Below are positions 35,553 through 45,302 of a stretch of DNA of 64,000 nt, piece after piece; position 1 is the first letter of the stretch; each line of letters opens with the position of its first letter. The DNA comes from Azospirillum sp. Its GTDB lineage: Bacteria > Pseudomonadota > Alphaproteobacteria > Azospirillales > Azospirillaceae. The stretch lies in the NCBI GenBank assembly GCA_027486405.1, contig JAIXPD010000029.1, positions 1-64,000 of the forward strand. Reading direction: 5' to 3'. The notes beneath the pieces are model-generated. The model was given only the letters and a program-made list of their open reading frames with translations. It was not told where the DNA came from and ran no database searches. The position numbers and the translations under genes were made by a program.

Positions 35553-37037
35553 ATGAGTCTTTCCCCCACGCGCCTCTCCGCCGCCACCCTGCCCGGCTTG
35601 CCCGCCGCCGTGCAGCGACCCGGTTACGACCGCGCCGCGCTGGAGCCGGGGATCGTCCATCTTGGCCTGGGGGCGTTCCACCGCGCCCATCAGGCGGTCT
35701 ACACCGACGCGGTTCTGAACCGCGCCTTCGGCCCCTGGGGCATCGTCGGCGTCAGCCTGCGCAGCCCCGACACCCGCGACGCGCTCGCCCCGCAGGATGG
35801 GCTGTACAGCGTGGCGATCCGCGACGCCGAGGGCGAAAGCCTGCGCGTCGTCGGCAGCGTGCTGGAGGGGCTGGTCGCCCCGGAGGATCCGGCGGCGGTG
35901 CTCGACCGGCTGACCCGCCCGTCGGTGCGCATCGTCACCCTGACCGTGACGGAAAAGGGCTATTGCCACGACCCGGCCACCGGCGCGCTGAACGAAGCCC
36001 ACCCCGACATCGTCCATGATGTGGCCAACCCGCAGCAACCGCGCACCGCGCTGGGCTTCCTGGCCGAGGCGCTGGCCCGCCGCCGCGCCGCCGGGCTGGC
36101 CCCCTTCACGGTGTTGAGCTGCGACAACCTGCCCAGCAACGGCGACACGCTGGCCGGTCTGCTGCGCCGCTTCGCCAGCCTGCGCGACCCCGCCTTTGGC
36201 GCGTGGGTGGCCGAGGCGGTGGCCTGCCCCAACAGCATGGTCGACCGCATCGTTCCCGCCACCACCGACGACGACCGCGCCCGCATGGCCGCCGCGCTGG
36301 GGATGGCCGACGCCTGGCCGGTGATGACCGAACGCTTCACGCAATGGGTGGTGGAGGACCGTTTCCCCGCCGGGCGTCCGGCCTGGGACGCGGTGGGGGT
36401 GGAGATGGTCGCCGACGTCCACCCCTATGAAACCATGAAGCTGCGGTTGCTGAACGGCAGCCATTCGACGCTGGCCTATCTCGGCTATCTGGCGGGTTAC
36501 GAGACGGTGGCGGAGGCCATCGCCGATCCCGGCATGGCCCGCCTGATCCGGGGCCTGATGGACGAGGAGGCCGGGCCGACGCTGCATCTGCCACCCGGTG
36601 CCGATCTGGATGGCTACAAGACCGCGCTGTTGGAGCGGTTTCGCAACCCGGCCCTGCGGCACCGCACCTGGCAGATCGCCATGGACGGAACGCAAAAGCT
36701 GCCGCAACGCCTGCTGGGAACCGCGCGCGACCGGCTGGCGGCGGGCCTGCCCATCGACCGGCTGGCGCTGGGGGTGGCGGCCTGGATGCGCTACGCCGCC
36801 GGGGTGGACGAACAGGGCCACACCATCGACGTGCGCGACCCGATGGCCGACCGGCTCGCCGCCATCGCCGCCGGGGCGGGGGGCGACCCCGACCGCTTGG
36901 CCGATGGGTTGCTGGGCCTGACCGCCGTGTTCGGCACCGACCTGCCCGCCGATCCGCGCTTCACCGGTCCGGTGCGCGCCGCGCTGCGCCGTTTGTTCTC
37001 CGAGGGCGCGCGCGCCGTGCTCGCCGCCGCTGCCTGA
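35553..37037 (+). CDS. uxuB: D-mannonate/fructuronate oxidoreductase (mannitol dehydrogenase family)
   Basis: Likely fructuronate reductase interconverting D-fructuronate and D-mannonate with NAD(H); 494 residues. The Rossmann part opens HLGLGAFHRAHQAVYTDAV, and the C-terminal domain carries the family catalytic motif MKLRLLNGSHSTLAYLGYL (Lys, Asn and His spaced as in mannitol dehydrogenase). It sits five bases after manD, whose substrate it would produce, supporting UxuB over a mannitol or arabinitol dehydrogenase. No uxaC isomerase is in the window. Confidence 0.86.
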   Translation: MSLSPTRLSAATLPGLPAAVQRPGYDRAALEPGIVHLGLGAFHRAHQAVYTDAVLNRAFGPWGIVGVSLRSPDTRDALAPQDGLYSVAIRDAEGESLRVVGSVLEGLVAPEDPAAVLDRLTRPSVRIVTLTVTEKGYCHDPATGALNEAHPDIVHDVANPQQPRTALGFLAEALARRRAAGLAPFTVLSCDNLPSNGDTLAGLLRRFASLRDPAFGAWVAEAVACPNSMVDRIVPATTDDDRARMAAALGMADAWPVMTERFTQWVVEDRFPAGRPAWDAVGVEMVADVHPYETMKLRLLNGSHSTLAYLGYLAGYETVAEAIADPGMARLIRGLMDEEAGPTLHLPPGADLDGYKTALLERFRNPALRHRTWQIAMDGTQKLPQRLLGTARDRLAAGLPIDRLALGVAAWMRYAAGVDEQGHTIDVRDPMADRLAAIAAGAGGDPDRLADGLLGLTAVFGTDLPADPRFTGPVRAALRRLFSEGARAVLAAAA

Positions 37038-37084
37038 TCCACCACTGACCCGCTTTCCGCCTTCTGCTGCGAGGGACTGATCCC

Positions 37085-38104
37085 ATGGTTGCCCTGCTCG
37101 TCGAAAAACCCCACGCCTTGGCCGTGGTCCCGGACACCGACCCGACGGTCGCCACCGGGGAGGTTCTGGTCCGCGTCCAGCGCGCGGGCATTTGCGGCTC
37201 CGACATGCACATCTATCACGGGGCCAACCCGTTCGCCGTCTACCCCCGCGTCATCGGCCACGAGTTCGCCGGGATCGTCGAGGCGGTGGGAGCCGGGGTG
37301 GAGACGGTGGCGGTCGGCGATCACGTCGTCGTCGATCCGGTGGTGTCCTGCGGGCGCTGCTACGCCTGCCGCGCCGGGCGGACCAACGTGTGCGGCAAAT
37401 TGGAGGTGTTCGGCGTCCACCGCGACGGCGGATTCCGCAACCGGGTCGCCGTGCCCGCCGCCAACGCCATCAAGGTCCGCCACGACCTGCCCTTTTCCAT
37501 CGCCGCGTTGGCCGAACCGCTGTCCATCGCCGCGAACGTCCTGTCGCGCACCGGCATCGGCGCCGACGACATCGTGCTGATCTATGGCGCGGGGACCGTC
37601 GGGCTGACGGTGGTGCAGGTGGCCAAGCTGCACGGCGCGCGCTGCATTGTGGTCGATCTGGACGACGCCCGGCTGGAGCGCGCCCGCGATTTCGGTGCGG
37701 ACGTGACCCTGAATTCCACCCGCCAATCGGTGCCCGACGCCGTGCGCGACGAGAATGACGGGCTGGGGCCGACCATCGTCATCGACGGGGCCGGGGTGCC
37801 CGCCCTGCTGGAGGAGGCCTGCCGTGTCGCCAGCCCGGCGGGGCGCATCGGCCTGCTCGGCTTCTCGCCCGCACCCTGCAACATCAGCCAGCAGGAAATC
37901 GTCAAAAAGGAACTGACGCTGGTCGGTTCCCGCCTGAATCGTCGGTTGCTGCCGCAGGTGATCGACTGGATCGAAACCGGCCGGTTGCAGCCGGAAAAGC
38001 TCATCACCCAAGTGTTTCCGGCGGCCGACGCCGCCGCCGCCTTCGCCCTGATCGAACGCGATCCGGGCCGCACGGTGAAGGTCCAGTTGGATTTCAGCCG
38101 CTGA
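37085..38104 (+). CDS. Zinc-dependent alcohol dehydrogenase, RspB-like
   Basis: Medium-chain dehydrogenase of 339 residues. Catalytic zinc site: Cys37 in GICGSDMH and His59-Glu60 in VIGHEFAG; structural zinc cysteines 89, 92, 95 and 103. NAD-binding loop YGAGTVGLTVVQVA. RspB and the galactonate/gulonate dehydrogenases of this branch commonly accompany ManD/RspA genes, suggesting oxidation of an aldonate or related polyol feeding the same pathway. It follows uxuB by 47 bases. Confidence 0.85.
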   Translation: MVALLVEKPHALAVVPDTDPTVATGEVLVRVQRAGICGSDMHIYHGANPFAVYPRVIGHEFAGIVEAVGAGVETVAVGDHVVVDPVVSCGRCYACRAGRTNVCGKLEVFGVHRDGGFRNRVAVPAANAIKVRHDLPFSIAALAEPLSIAANVLSRTGIGADDIVLIYGAGTVGLTVVQVAKLHGARCIVVDLDDARLERARDFGADVTLNSTRQSVPDAVRDENDGLGPTIVIDGAGVPALLEEACRVASPAGRIGLLGFSPAPCNISQQEIVKKELTLVGSRLNRRLLPQVIDWIETGRLQPEKLITQVFPAADAAAAFALIERDPGRTVKVQLDFSR

Positions 38105-38160
38105 CCACCGTCACCGCCGCACCCAATCAAAACGCCCATCATCCGGGAGGATCGTTTCCC

Positions 38161-39195
38161 ATGACCGCCGCCATGACCACCGTCTTCACCCGCCGCCGCG
38201 TCACCGGCGCGCTGACCACCCTGTGCGCCGCCGTCGCCCTGTTGACCGCGCTGCCGCAGGACGCCGCCGCCCAGGCGAAGCATCGCCTGCGCTATGGGAC
38301 CGCCTTCCCCGCCGATCACCCCGCCGTGCTGCGCATCACCGAAGCGGCCGAGGCGATCAAGGCCGAAACCGGCGGTCAGGTGGACATCCAGGTGTTCCCC
38401 AACAGCCAGATGGGCAGCGAGCCGGAAATGTTCAGCCAGGTGCGTTCCGGCGCGCTGGATTTCATGTCCACCTCCGGCGTCAACCAGACCATCGTTCCGG
38501 TCGCCAGCATCAACGCCGTCGCCTTCGCCTTTGCCGATTACAAGCAGGTGTGGGCGGCGATGGACGGCGAACTGGGCGCGCATGTCCGCGCCGCCTTCGA
38601 CAAGGCCGGGCTGCACGCCTTTGAGAAAATGCTCGACAACGGCTATCGCAACATCACCACCAGCGGCAAGCCGGTGAACACGCCCGACGATTTGAAGGGC
38701 CTGAAGATCCGCGTGCCGGGCAACCCGCTGTGGGTGTCGGTGTTCAAGGGGCTGGGCGCGTCGCCGACGCCGATCCAGTTCGGCGAGCTGTACGCCGCCT
38801 TGCAGACCCGCGTGGTGGACGGCCAGGAAAACCCGCTGGCCCTGATCCAGAGCGCCAAGCTGTACGAGGTGCAGAAATACGTGGCCCGCACCGGCCACAT
38901 CTGGGACGGCCATTACATCTTCATGGGCAACAAGAAGTGGGCGACCCTGCCCGCCGACGTCCAGGCCAGCATCTCCAAGCATTTCGCCACCGCCGCCGTG
39001 AAGGAGCGCGAGGATGTCGCCATCCTGAACGAAAAGGCGGTGGACGCGATGCAGGCCGCCGGCATCGTCTTCACCGATCCCGACAAGAAGCCGTTCCGCG
39101 ACGCCCTGAAGGCCGCCGGATTCTATGAGGAGTTCAAGGGCAAGTATGGCGACGCCGCCTGGAGCATTCTGGAAAAATACTCCGGCCCGCTTTGA
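38161..39195 (+). CDS. dctP: TRAP transporter substrate-binding protein (DctP family)
   Basis: Periplasmic receptor of a TRAP transporter, 344 residues with signal peptide about 1-37 (QDAAAQA). The family core LKIRVPGNPLWVSVFKGLGA carries the arginine that binds the ligand carboxylate, followed by YAALQTRVVDGQENPLALI. The surrounding genes make a hexuronate such as glucuronate or fructuronate, or an aldonate, the likely ligand. An upstream GGGAGGA site lies ten bases before the ATG. Confidence 0.9.
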   Translation: MTAAMTTVFTRRRVTGALTTLCAAVALLTALPQDAAAQAKHRLRYGTAFPADHPAVLRITEAAEAIKAETGGQVDIQVFPNSQMGSEPEMFSQVRSGALDFMSTSGVNQTIVPVASINAVAFAFADYKQVWAAMDGELGAHVRAAFDKAGLHAFEKMLDNGYRNITTSGKPVNTPDDLKGLKIRVPGNPLWVSVFKGLGASPTPIQFGELYAALQTRVVDGQENPLALIQSAKLYEVQKYVARTGHIWDGHYIFMGNKKWATLPADVQASISKHFATAAVKEREDVAILNEKAVDAMQAAGIVFTDPDKKPFRDALKAAGFYEEFKGKYGDAAWSILEKYSGPL

Positions 39196-39286
39196 TCCAT
39201 ACGCGCCCGCGCGCGACAGGAATCGCGACCGGGGATGGCCCCGCCCGTCCCCGGCCCCCTCCTTCTCCGACAAGGCTTGAGCCGAC

Positions 39287-41167
39287 ATGAGCACCGCGAT
39301 GACACCGCCCCAGCCGCGTTCCGAGCCGGCGGCCGCCCACCGCAGCCCGTTGTTGCATAGGTTCGACACCGCCCTGACCACCGTCACCGAAGGGGCGGCG
39401 GCCCTTCTGGTCGCCGCCGAGGCGGTGTTGCTGGCCAGCGGAACCACGGCGCGTTACGTCTTCCACACCCCGCTCGTCTGGTCGGACGAGTTGGCCTCGC
39501 TCATCTTCCTGTGGCTGGCGATGCTGGGCGCGGTCGTCGCCCTGCGGCGGGGCGAGCACATGCGCCTGACCGCCTTCGTCCGCAACCTGCCCGACGAGAC
39601 GCGATCCTGGCTCGACACGTTGGGCATGGGGCTGGTGATCGCCCTGCTGCTGGCCCTGCTGCCCGCCACGCTGGAGCATTTCGAGGATCTGTCCATCAGC
39701 ACCACGCCCGTGCTGGAAATCAGCGAGGGATTCCGCGTCGCCGCCGTGCTGGTCGGCTTTGGCCTGATGCTGGTGACGGCCATCGACGTGACGCTGAAGC
39801 GCGCCCGCCTGACGCAGATCGCTGTGGTCGCGCTGGGGATCGCCGCCGCCGCCGGACTGTTCTGGACGCTCGCCCCCCGCTTCGAAGCGATGGGCAACGC
39901 CAATCTGCTGATCTTCTTCCTGGGCATTGTCAGCGTCTGCATGGTGATCGGCGCGCCCATCGCCTTTGCCTTCTGCCTGGGGACCGTCAGTTACCTGACC
40001 TTCGCCACGCAAATCCCGTTGACCATCGTGCCGAGCCGCATGGACGAGGGCATGTCCCATTTGATCCTGCTGGCCGTGCCGATGTTCATCCTGCTGGGCG
40101 CGCTGATCGAGATCGCCGGGCTGGCCCGCGCCATGATTTCCTTCCTGGTGGCGCTGCTGGGCCATCTGCGCGGCGGTCTGCAATATGTGCTGCTGGGGAC
40201 GATGTATCTGGTTTCCGGCATTTCCGGGGCGAAGGCCGCCGACATGGCGGCGGTGGCCCCCACCCTGTTCCCGGAAATGAAGAAGCGCGGCAACCACGAA
40301 GGCGATCTGACCTCCCTGCTGTCGGCCTCGGCGGTGATGTCGGAGACCATCCCGCCCAGCATCGTGCTGATCACCGTGGGATCCGTCACCGGTGTGTCGA
40401 TCGCCGCGCTGTTCACCGGCGGCCTGCTGCCCGCCGTGGTCGGCATGGCGGTGCTGTGCGTCGTCGTGTATGTCCAGACCCGTGACGAGGACATGTCGCA
40501 GGTCCAGCGCTTCACCACGCGCGACAAGCTGCGGCTGTTCGCCGTCGCCATTCCCGGCCTGGGCCTGCCGGTGGTCATCCGCACCGCCGTGGTGGAGGGG
40601 GTGGCGACCGCCACCGAGGTGTCCACCATCGGCATCGTCTACACCGTCATCGTCGGGCTGGTGTTCTACCGCCAATTCAATTGGAAACGGGTCTACCCGA
40701 TCCTGGTCGAAACCGCGTCGCTGTCGGGGGCGATCCTGCTGGTGGTCGGGGCCGCCACGGCGATGGCCTGGGCGCTGACCCAGTCCGGCTTCTCCCGTCA
40801 ACTGGTGGAGGTGATGACGATGGTTCCGGGCGGCAAGCTGGGCTTCCTGCTGACCTCCGCCGTCGCCTTCATCATTCTGGGCAGCGTGCTGGAAGGGGTT
40901 CCCGCCATCGTGCTGTTCGGCCCGCTGCTGTTCCCCATCGCCCGCATGATGGGGGTGAACGAGGTGCATTACGCCATCGTCGCCGTCTTCGCCATGGGCT
41001 TTGGTCTGTTCATGCCTCCCTTCGGCGTCGGCTTCTATCTGGCCTGCGCGATCGGCCGGGTGTCGCCCGACATGGCGATCCGCCGGGTCTGGCCGCACAT
41101 GGGGGCGCTGCTGGTGGCGCTGCTGCTGATCGTGCTGATCCCCTGGATCTCCATCGGCTTCCTGTGA
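39287..41167 (+). CDS. dctM: Fused TRAP permease DctQM
   Basis: 626-residue inner-membrane protein in which the small DctQ subunit (about 25-190, four helices) is fused to the large DctM subunit (about 205-626, about twelve helices). Seen in sequence: the DctQ-type VWSDELASLIFLWLAMLGA, then the DctM blocks VPMFILLGALIEIAGLAR and SGISGAKAADMAAVAPTLFP, and FGLFMPPFGVGFYLACAIG near the end. It uses the sodium gradient to move the ligand delivered by the DctP protein encoded just upstream. The fusion is common for TRAP systems and needs no frameshift here. Confidence 0.9.
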   Translation: MSTAMTPPQPRSEPAAAHRSPLLHRFDTALTTVTEGAAALLVAAEAVLLASGTTARYVFHTPLVWSDELASLIFLWLAMLGAVVALRRGEHMRLTAFVRNLPDETRSWLDTLGMGLVIALLLALLPATLEHFEDLSISTTPVLEISEGFRVAAVLVGFGLMLVTAIDVTLKRARLTQIAVVALGIAAAAGLFWTLAPRFEAMGNANLLIFFLGIVSVCMVIGAPIAFAFCLGTVSYLTFATQIPLTIVPSRMDEGMSHLILLAVPMFILLGALIEIAGLARAMISFLVALLGHLRGGLQYVLLGTMYLVSGISGAKAADMAAVAPTLFPEMKKRGNHEGDLTSLLSASAVMSETIPPSIVLITVGSVTGVSIAALFTGGLLPAVVGMAVLCVVVYVQTRDEDMSQVQRFTTRDKLRLFAVAIPGLGLPVVIRTAVVEGVATATEVSTIGIVYTVIVGLVFYRQFNWKRVYPILVETASLSGAILLVVGAATAMAWALTQSGFSRQLVEVMTMVPGGKLGFLLTSAVAFIILGSVLEGVPAIVLFGPLLFPIARMMGVNEVHYAIVAVFAMGFGLFMPPFGVGFYLACAIGRVSPDMAIRRVWPHMGALLVALLLIVLIPWISIGFL

Positions 41168-41293
41168 GGGCCGCGTCGGACGGAACAGCGGGAGAGGGGG
41201 GACGCGGCCCCCCTCTTATCCGCTTGTCCGGACACGCGTCTTGCGGAACAGTGGCGGCCGAACGCCCAACCGGATTGCACGGACCCGCCCGCC

Positions 41294-42109
41294 ATGGTTT
41301 CGCCCACCGCCGCCCCCCACCGCGTGATCGAACAGGATTGGTCTGTCCCGCTGCCGGACGGACGGCTGTTCGCCAAGAGTTGGACTGCGGACGGGGCGGG
41401 CGTGGAGGATGGCGGGCCGCGCGCGCCGATCCTGCTGTTTCACGATTCACTGGGCTGCGTCGATCTGTGGCGCGGCTTTCCCGCCGCGCTGGCCGCCGCG
41501 ACCGGGCGGCGCGTCGTCGCCTATGACCGGCTGGGCTTTGGCGCGTCCGACCCGCACCCCGGTTCCATCGGCCTGGATTTCGTCCGCGACGAGGCCGAAC
41601 GCATCGTTCCCCGTCTTTGCGACACGCTGGGTGTCGCCGCTTTCGTCGCCTGCGGCCACAGCGTCGGCGGCGGCATGGCGGTGGAAACCGCCGCCCGTTG
41701 GCCGGACCGCTGCCGGGCGCTGGTGACGATCGCCGCACAAGCCTTTGTCGAAGACCGGACCCTGGCCGGAATCCGCGTGGCGGAGGAGGGGTTCCGCGAT
41801 CCGACCCAACTGGCGCGGCTGGCGAAGTACCACGGCGACAAGGCGGCGTGGGTGGTCAACGCCTGGATCAGGACCTGGCTGTCGCCCGCCTTCGCCGACT
41901 GGAGCCTGTCCTACGCGCTGGACCAGATCGCCTGCCCGGTCCTGGCGCTGCACGGCGACCGCGACGAATACGGCTCCGTCGCCCACCCCACCCGCATCGC
42001 CGCCGGGCGCGGAACCCTGCGCCTGCTGGCCGACACCGGCCATGTCCCGCACCGGGAGCGCGAGGCGGAGACGGTGGACGCGATCCGAGACTTCCTGGCG
42101 GTTCGGTAG
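41294..42109 (+). CDS. Alpha/beta hydrolase
   Basis: 271 residues with a complete catalytic triad: nucleophile in CGHSVGGG, acid in LHGDRDEYG and histidine in DTGHVPHRE; oxyanion region LLFHDSLGCVDLWRG. Downstream of the TRAP genes by 126 bases on the same strand. A sugar lactonase role would fit the uronate context, but this fold serves many esters and the substrate is unknown. It converges on the LysR gene, leaving only three bases between stops. Confidence 0.8.
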   Translation: MVSPTAAPHRVIEQDWSVPLPDGRLFAKSWTADGAGVEDGGPRAPILLFHDSLGCVDLWRGFPAALAAATGRRVVAYDRLGFGASDPHPGSIGLDFVRDEAERIVPRLCDTLGVAAFVACGHSVGGGMAVETAARWPDRCRALVTIAAQAFVEDRTLAGIRVAEEGFRDPTQLARLAKYHGDKAAWVVNAWIRTWLSPAFADWSLSYALDQIACPVLALHGDRDEYGSVAHPTRIAAGRGTLRLLADTGHVPHREREAETVDAIRDFLAVR

Positions 42110-42112
42110 GCG

Positions 42113-43003
42113 TCACCGGTAGCGCAGCGCGTCCACCAGCAGGGCGAAGGCCGGGGTCGGCTGGCGGCGGCTGGGGTAATAGAGATGGTAGCCGGAAAAG
42201 GGTTGGCACCAATCTTCCAGCAAGCGGACCAACCGCCCGTCGGCCAGCATCTCCACCACCTGATCCTCCAGCACAAAGGCCAGGCCGAAGCCCGCCACCG
42301 CCGCCTGCACCACCATCGGCAGATCGTTGAAGGCCAGTTGCCCATCGACGCGGACGTTCAGGCTGCGGCCGTCCTTTTCGAACTCCCAGGCGTACATGCC
42401 GCCCAGGGTGGGCAGGCGCAGATTGATGCAGGAATGGCGCGTCAGGTCGTGCGGGGAGTCCGGCGGCGGGTGATTGGCGAGATAGGATGGGGCGGCGACC
42501 AGAGCCAACCGCAAATCCGGCCCGATCCGCACCGCCACCATGTCCTTGTCCACCCGTTCGCCCGGGCGCACGCCCGCGTCGAAGCGTTCGGCCACGATGT
42601 CGGTCAGCGCGCTGTCAATCGACAGCTCCACCTTCACGTCGGGGTAATCCGGCAGCAGCCGGGCCAACTTCGGCCACAGCACCGTTTCGGCGGCGTGGCG
42701 GGCGGTGGTGATGCGGACCAGACCGGCGGGCTTGTCGCGCAGGGCGCTGAGGTTGGCCAGCGCGCCATCGATCTCCTGCAAGGCCGGACGCAGGGACGCG
42801 AGCAGCCGCTCCCCGGCTTCCGTCGGGGCGACGTTGCGGGTGGTGCGGGCCAGCAGGCGGATGCCGAGATCGGCCTCCAACCGGCGAATGGTGTGGCTGA
42901 GGGAGGATTGCGAGGCTCCCAGCCGGGCCGCCGCGCGGGTGAAGCTGCGCGTTTCCGCCACGGTGGCAAAGGCGACCAGATCGCCCAATTCCTCACGCTT
43001 CAT
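42113..43003 (-). CDS. LysR-family regulator divergent from an aldo/keto reductase
   Basis: 296 residues, helix-turn-helix 1-65 (DLVAFATVAETRSFTRAAAR then GASQSSLSHTIRRLEADLG), effector domain of the PBP2_CrgA-like type. It is divergent from the aldo/keto reductase (109-base gap), which it probably controls. The palindrome ATTCATGAAT (43002-43011) overlaps its own start codon and may mediate autorepression. Confidence 0.88.
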   Translation of the reverse strand: MKREELGDLVAFATVAETRSFTRAAARLGASQSSLSHTIRRLEADLGIRLLARTTRNVAPTEAGERLLASLRPALQEIDGALANLSALRDKPAGLVRITTARHAAETVLWPKLARLLPDYPDVKVELSIDSALTDIVAERFDAGVRPGERVDKDMVAVRIGPDLRLALVAAPSYLANHPPPDSPHDLTRHSCINLRLPTLGGMYAWEFEKDGRSLNVRVDGQLAFNDLPMVVQAAVAGFGLAFVLEDQVVEMLADGRLVRLLEDWCQPFSGYHLYYPSRRQPTPAFALLVDALRYR

Positions 43004-43046
43004 TCATGAATTCCACGCATAAGTCCATGCCCATTTCATCGTCTAA

Positions 43047-44096
<1,050 letters not shown>

Positions 44097-44116
44097 TCCG
44101 CCACACGCCACGCAGC

Positions 44117-44147
44117 AACGCCCCCTTCCCCCCGGAGCGGGGGCGTT
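44117..44147. terminator. Bidirectional terminator between convergent genes
   Basis: Perfect nine-pair stem AACGCCCCC (44117-44125) with GGGGGCGTT (44139-44147) and a 13-base loop, placed between the stop of the aldo/keto reductase and the stop of the convergent TetR gene. The AA/TT ends give short U tracts both ways. Confidence 0.75.
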
Positions 44148-44148
44148 C

Positions 44149-44856
44149 TCACATCGCAAGGGCTGGGGGAAGAGCCGGGGCGGTTCCGTCGGACTTCAGC
44201 AGGCTGATGATGGCGTCGGCGATCATCGCCTTGTGGCGGGCGCGGGTGTCGGGGGCGGCGAGATCCTGGTGGAAAATCAGGGTGAAGGTGTGGCGGTTCG
44301 ACACCCGGAAGAAACAGAAGGCGCTGATCATCAGATGCAGGTCGGTCGGTGAGATCGGGTTGCGGAACACCCCCGCCGTGCGGCCCGCGTCGAGGATCCG
44401 GCCAATCGTGTCGATCACCGTGACGTTCAGATTGGCGATGACGGTGGAATCCTTCATGTGTTCGGCGCGGTGGATGTTCTCGATGCTCACCAGCCGGATG
44501 AAATCCTCGTGCTGCTCCTGGTAATCGAAGGTGAAGTCGATCAGGGTGCGGATCGCCTGTTCCGGTTCCAGATTGTCCAGATCAAGCGTGTTTTCGATGC
44601 GGCGGATGTCGCTGTAGGCCTGTTCGAGCACGGCCAGATACAGCCCCTCCTTGCTGCCGAAATAATAATAGATCATCCGCTTGGTGGTGCGCGTCCGTTC
44701 GGCGATGGCGTCCACCCGCCCGCCGCTGAACCCCAGATTGGCGAACTCCTCCCGCGCGACGTCGAGGATGTTTTGCTTGGTCGCTTCCGGGTTGTTCTTG
44801 CGGCCGGGCTTGGACGCGGCGGAGGCGTCGGGCGTCGTCGGGTCGTCTGCGGTCAT
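44149..44856 (-). CDS. TetR-family regulator of the quinate/shikimate locus
   Basis: 235 residues: N-terminal helix-turn-helix (about 25-70, SGGRVDAIAERTRTTKRMIY YYFGSKEGLY region) and an all-helical ligand domain with a C-terminal TetR_C-like pattern (FFRVSNRHTFTLIF). It is divergent from the ABC importer and aroQ/quiC genes, and an 18-bp palindrome lies between them. Shikimate- or dehydroshikimate-responsive TetR proteins are known beside such genes, so that role is inferred. ATG 44856 with GATGAAGG upstream is preferred to the extension to 44973. Confidence 0.85.
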   Translation of the reverse strand: MTADDPTTPDASAASKPGRKNNPEATKQNILDVAREEFANLGFSGGRVDAIAERTRTTKRMIYYYFGSKEGLYLAVLEQAYSDIRRIENTLDLDNLEPEQAIRTLIDFTFDYQEQHEDFIRLVSIENIHRAEHMKDSTVIANLNVTVIDTIGRILDAGRTAGVFRNPISPTDLHLMISAFCFFRVSNRHTFTLIFHQDLAAPDTRARHKAMIADAIISLLKSDGTAPALPPALAM

Positions 44857-45036
44857 GCCTTCATCCCTGCGCGGTCGGGATCGCACACCCCGAAGCCCCG
44901 TGTAATGAACCAACCGGACCAAAATCTCAATCCCGCAAACGCCGCCGGATTTGGGCGATAGCCGCCCAAACACTCAATCCGAGTAAGGACTATCGGAAAT
45001 CGGATTGTTTGGCGAAGAAATCAGTTGCGGCAAAAT

Positions 45037-45054
45037 GTACGAACTAGTACGTTC
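45037..45054. promoter_or_regulatory. Probable TetR operator
   Basis: GTACGAACTAGTACGTTC matches its own reverse complement at 14 of 18 positions around a central ACTAGT. It lies between the divergent TetR and ABC permease genes and overlaps a possible -10 element, so bound repressor would block transcription of the importer operon. Confidence 0.65.
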
Positions 45055-45215
45055 TCTTTCGAGGGCGGGCGGCACCGGAACAATCCCCCAACCACCCCAT
45101 CCCGCCCGAACAGACCGGGCGCTGGGCTGGGCGGTGGTGGTTTCCCCCAACGGGCCGCCCGGCGATCACCCGGCCTATCCTGCGCGCCATCGCCGCGTCC
45201 ACCCCAACCCTAACC

Positions 45216-45240
45216 GGGGCCGGGGCCGGGGCCGGGCGGG
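45216..45240 (+). repeat. GGGGCC repeat with G-quadruplex potential
   Basis: Three GGGG tracts separated by CC, followed by two GGG tracts, all within 25 bases on the coding strand of the leader, 63 bases before the permease start. Five G-runs with loops of one to two bases satisfy the usual quadruplex pattern in DNA and RNA. Confidence 0.65.
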
Positions 45241-45302
45241 CGATCTCGCCAAGGCCCACACACCGCACACCGACGTCACCGATCCGCAGGGAGGATCCGC
45301 CC

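Larger units (their letters stand above)
44857..45302. other. Divergent control region of the quinate/shikimate locus
   Basis: 446 bases without a gene. It contains the TetR-type palindrome (45037-45054), a tentative promoter TTGCGG (45025-45030) with TACGTT 17 bases on, and then a long, very C- and G-rich transcribed leader carrying a G-quadruplex-like repeat (45216-45240) and a clear GGGAGGA ribosome site before TTG 45303. Confidence 0.5.

Noticed and set aside
39287..41167. Frameshift joining separate dctQ and dctM genes
   Set aside because: The reading frame is continuous with a normal linker, and natural DctQM fusions are common in this transporter class.
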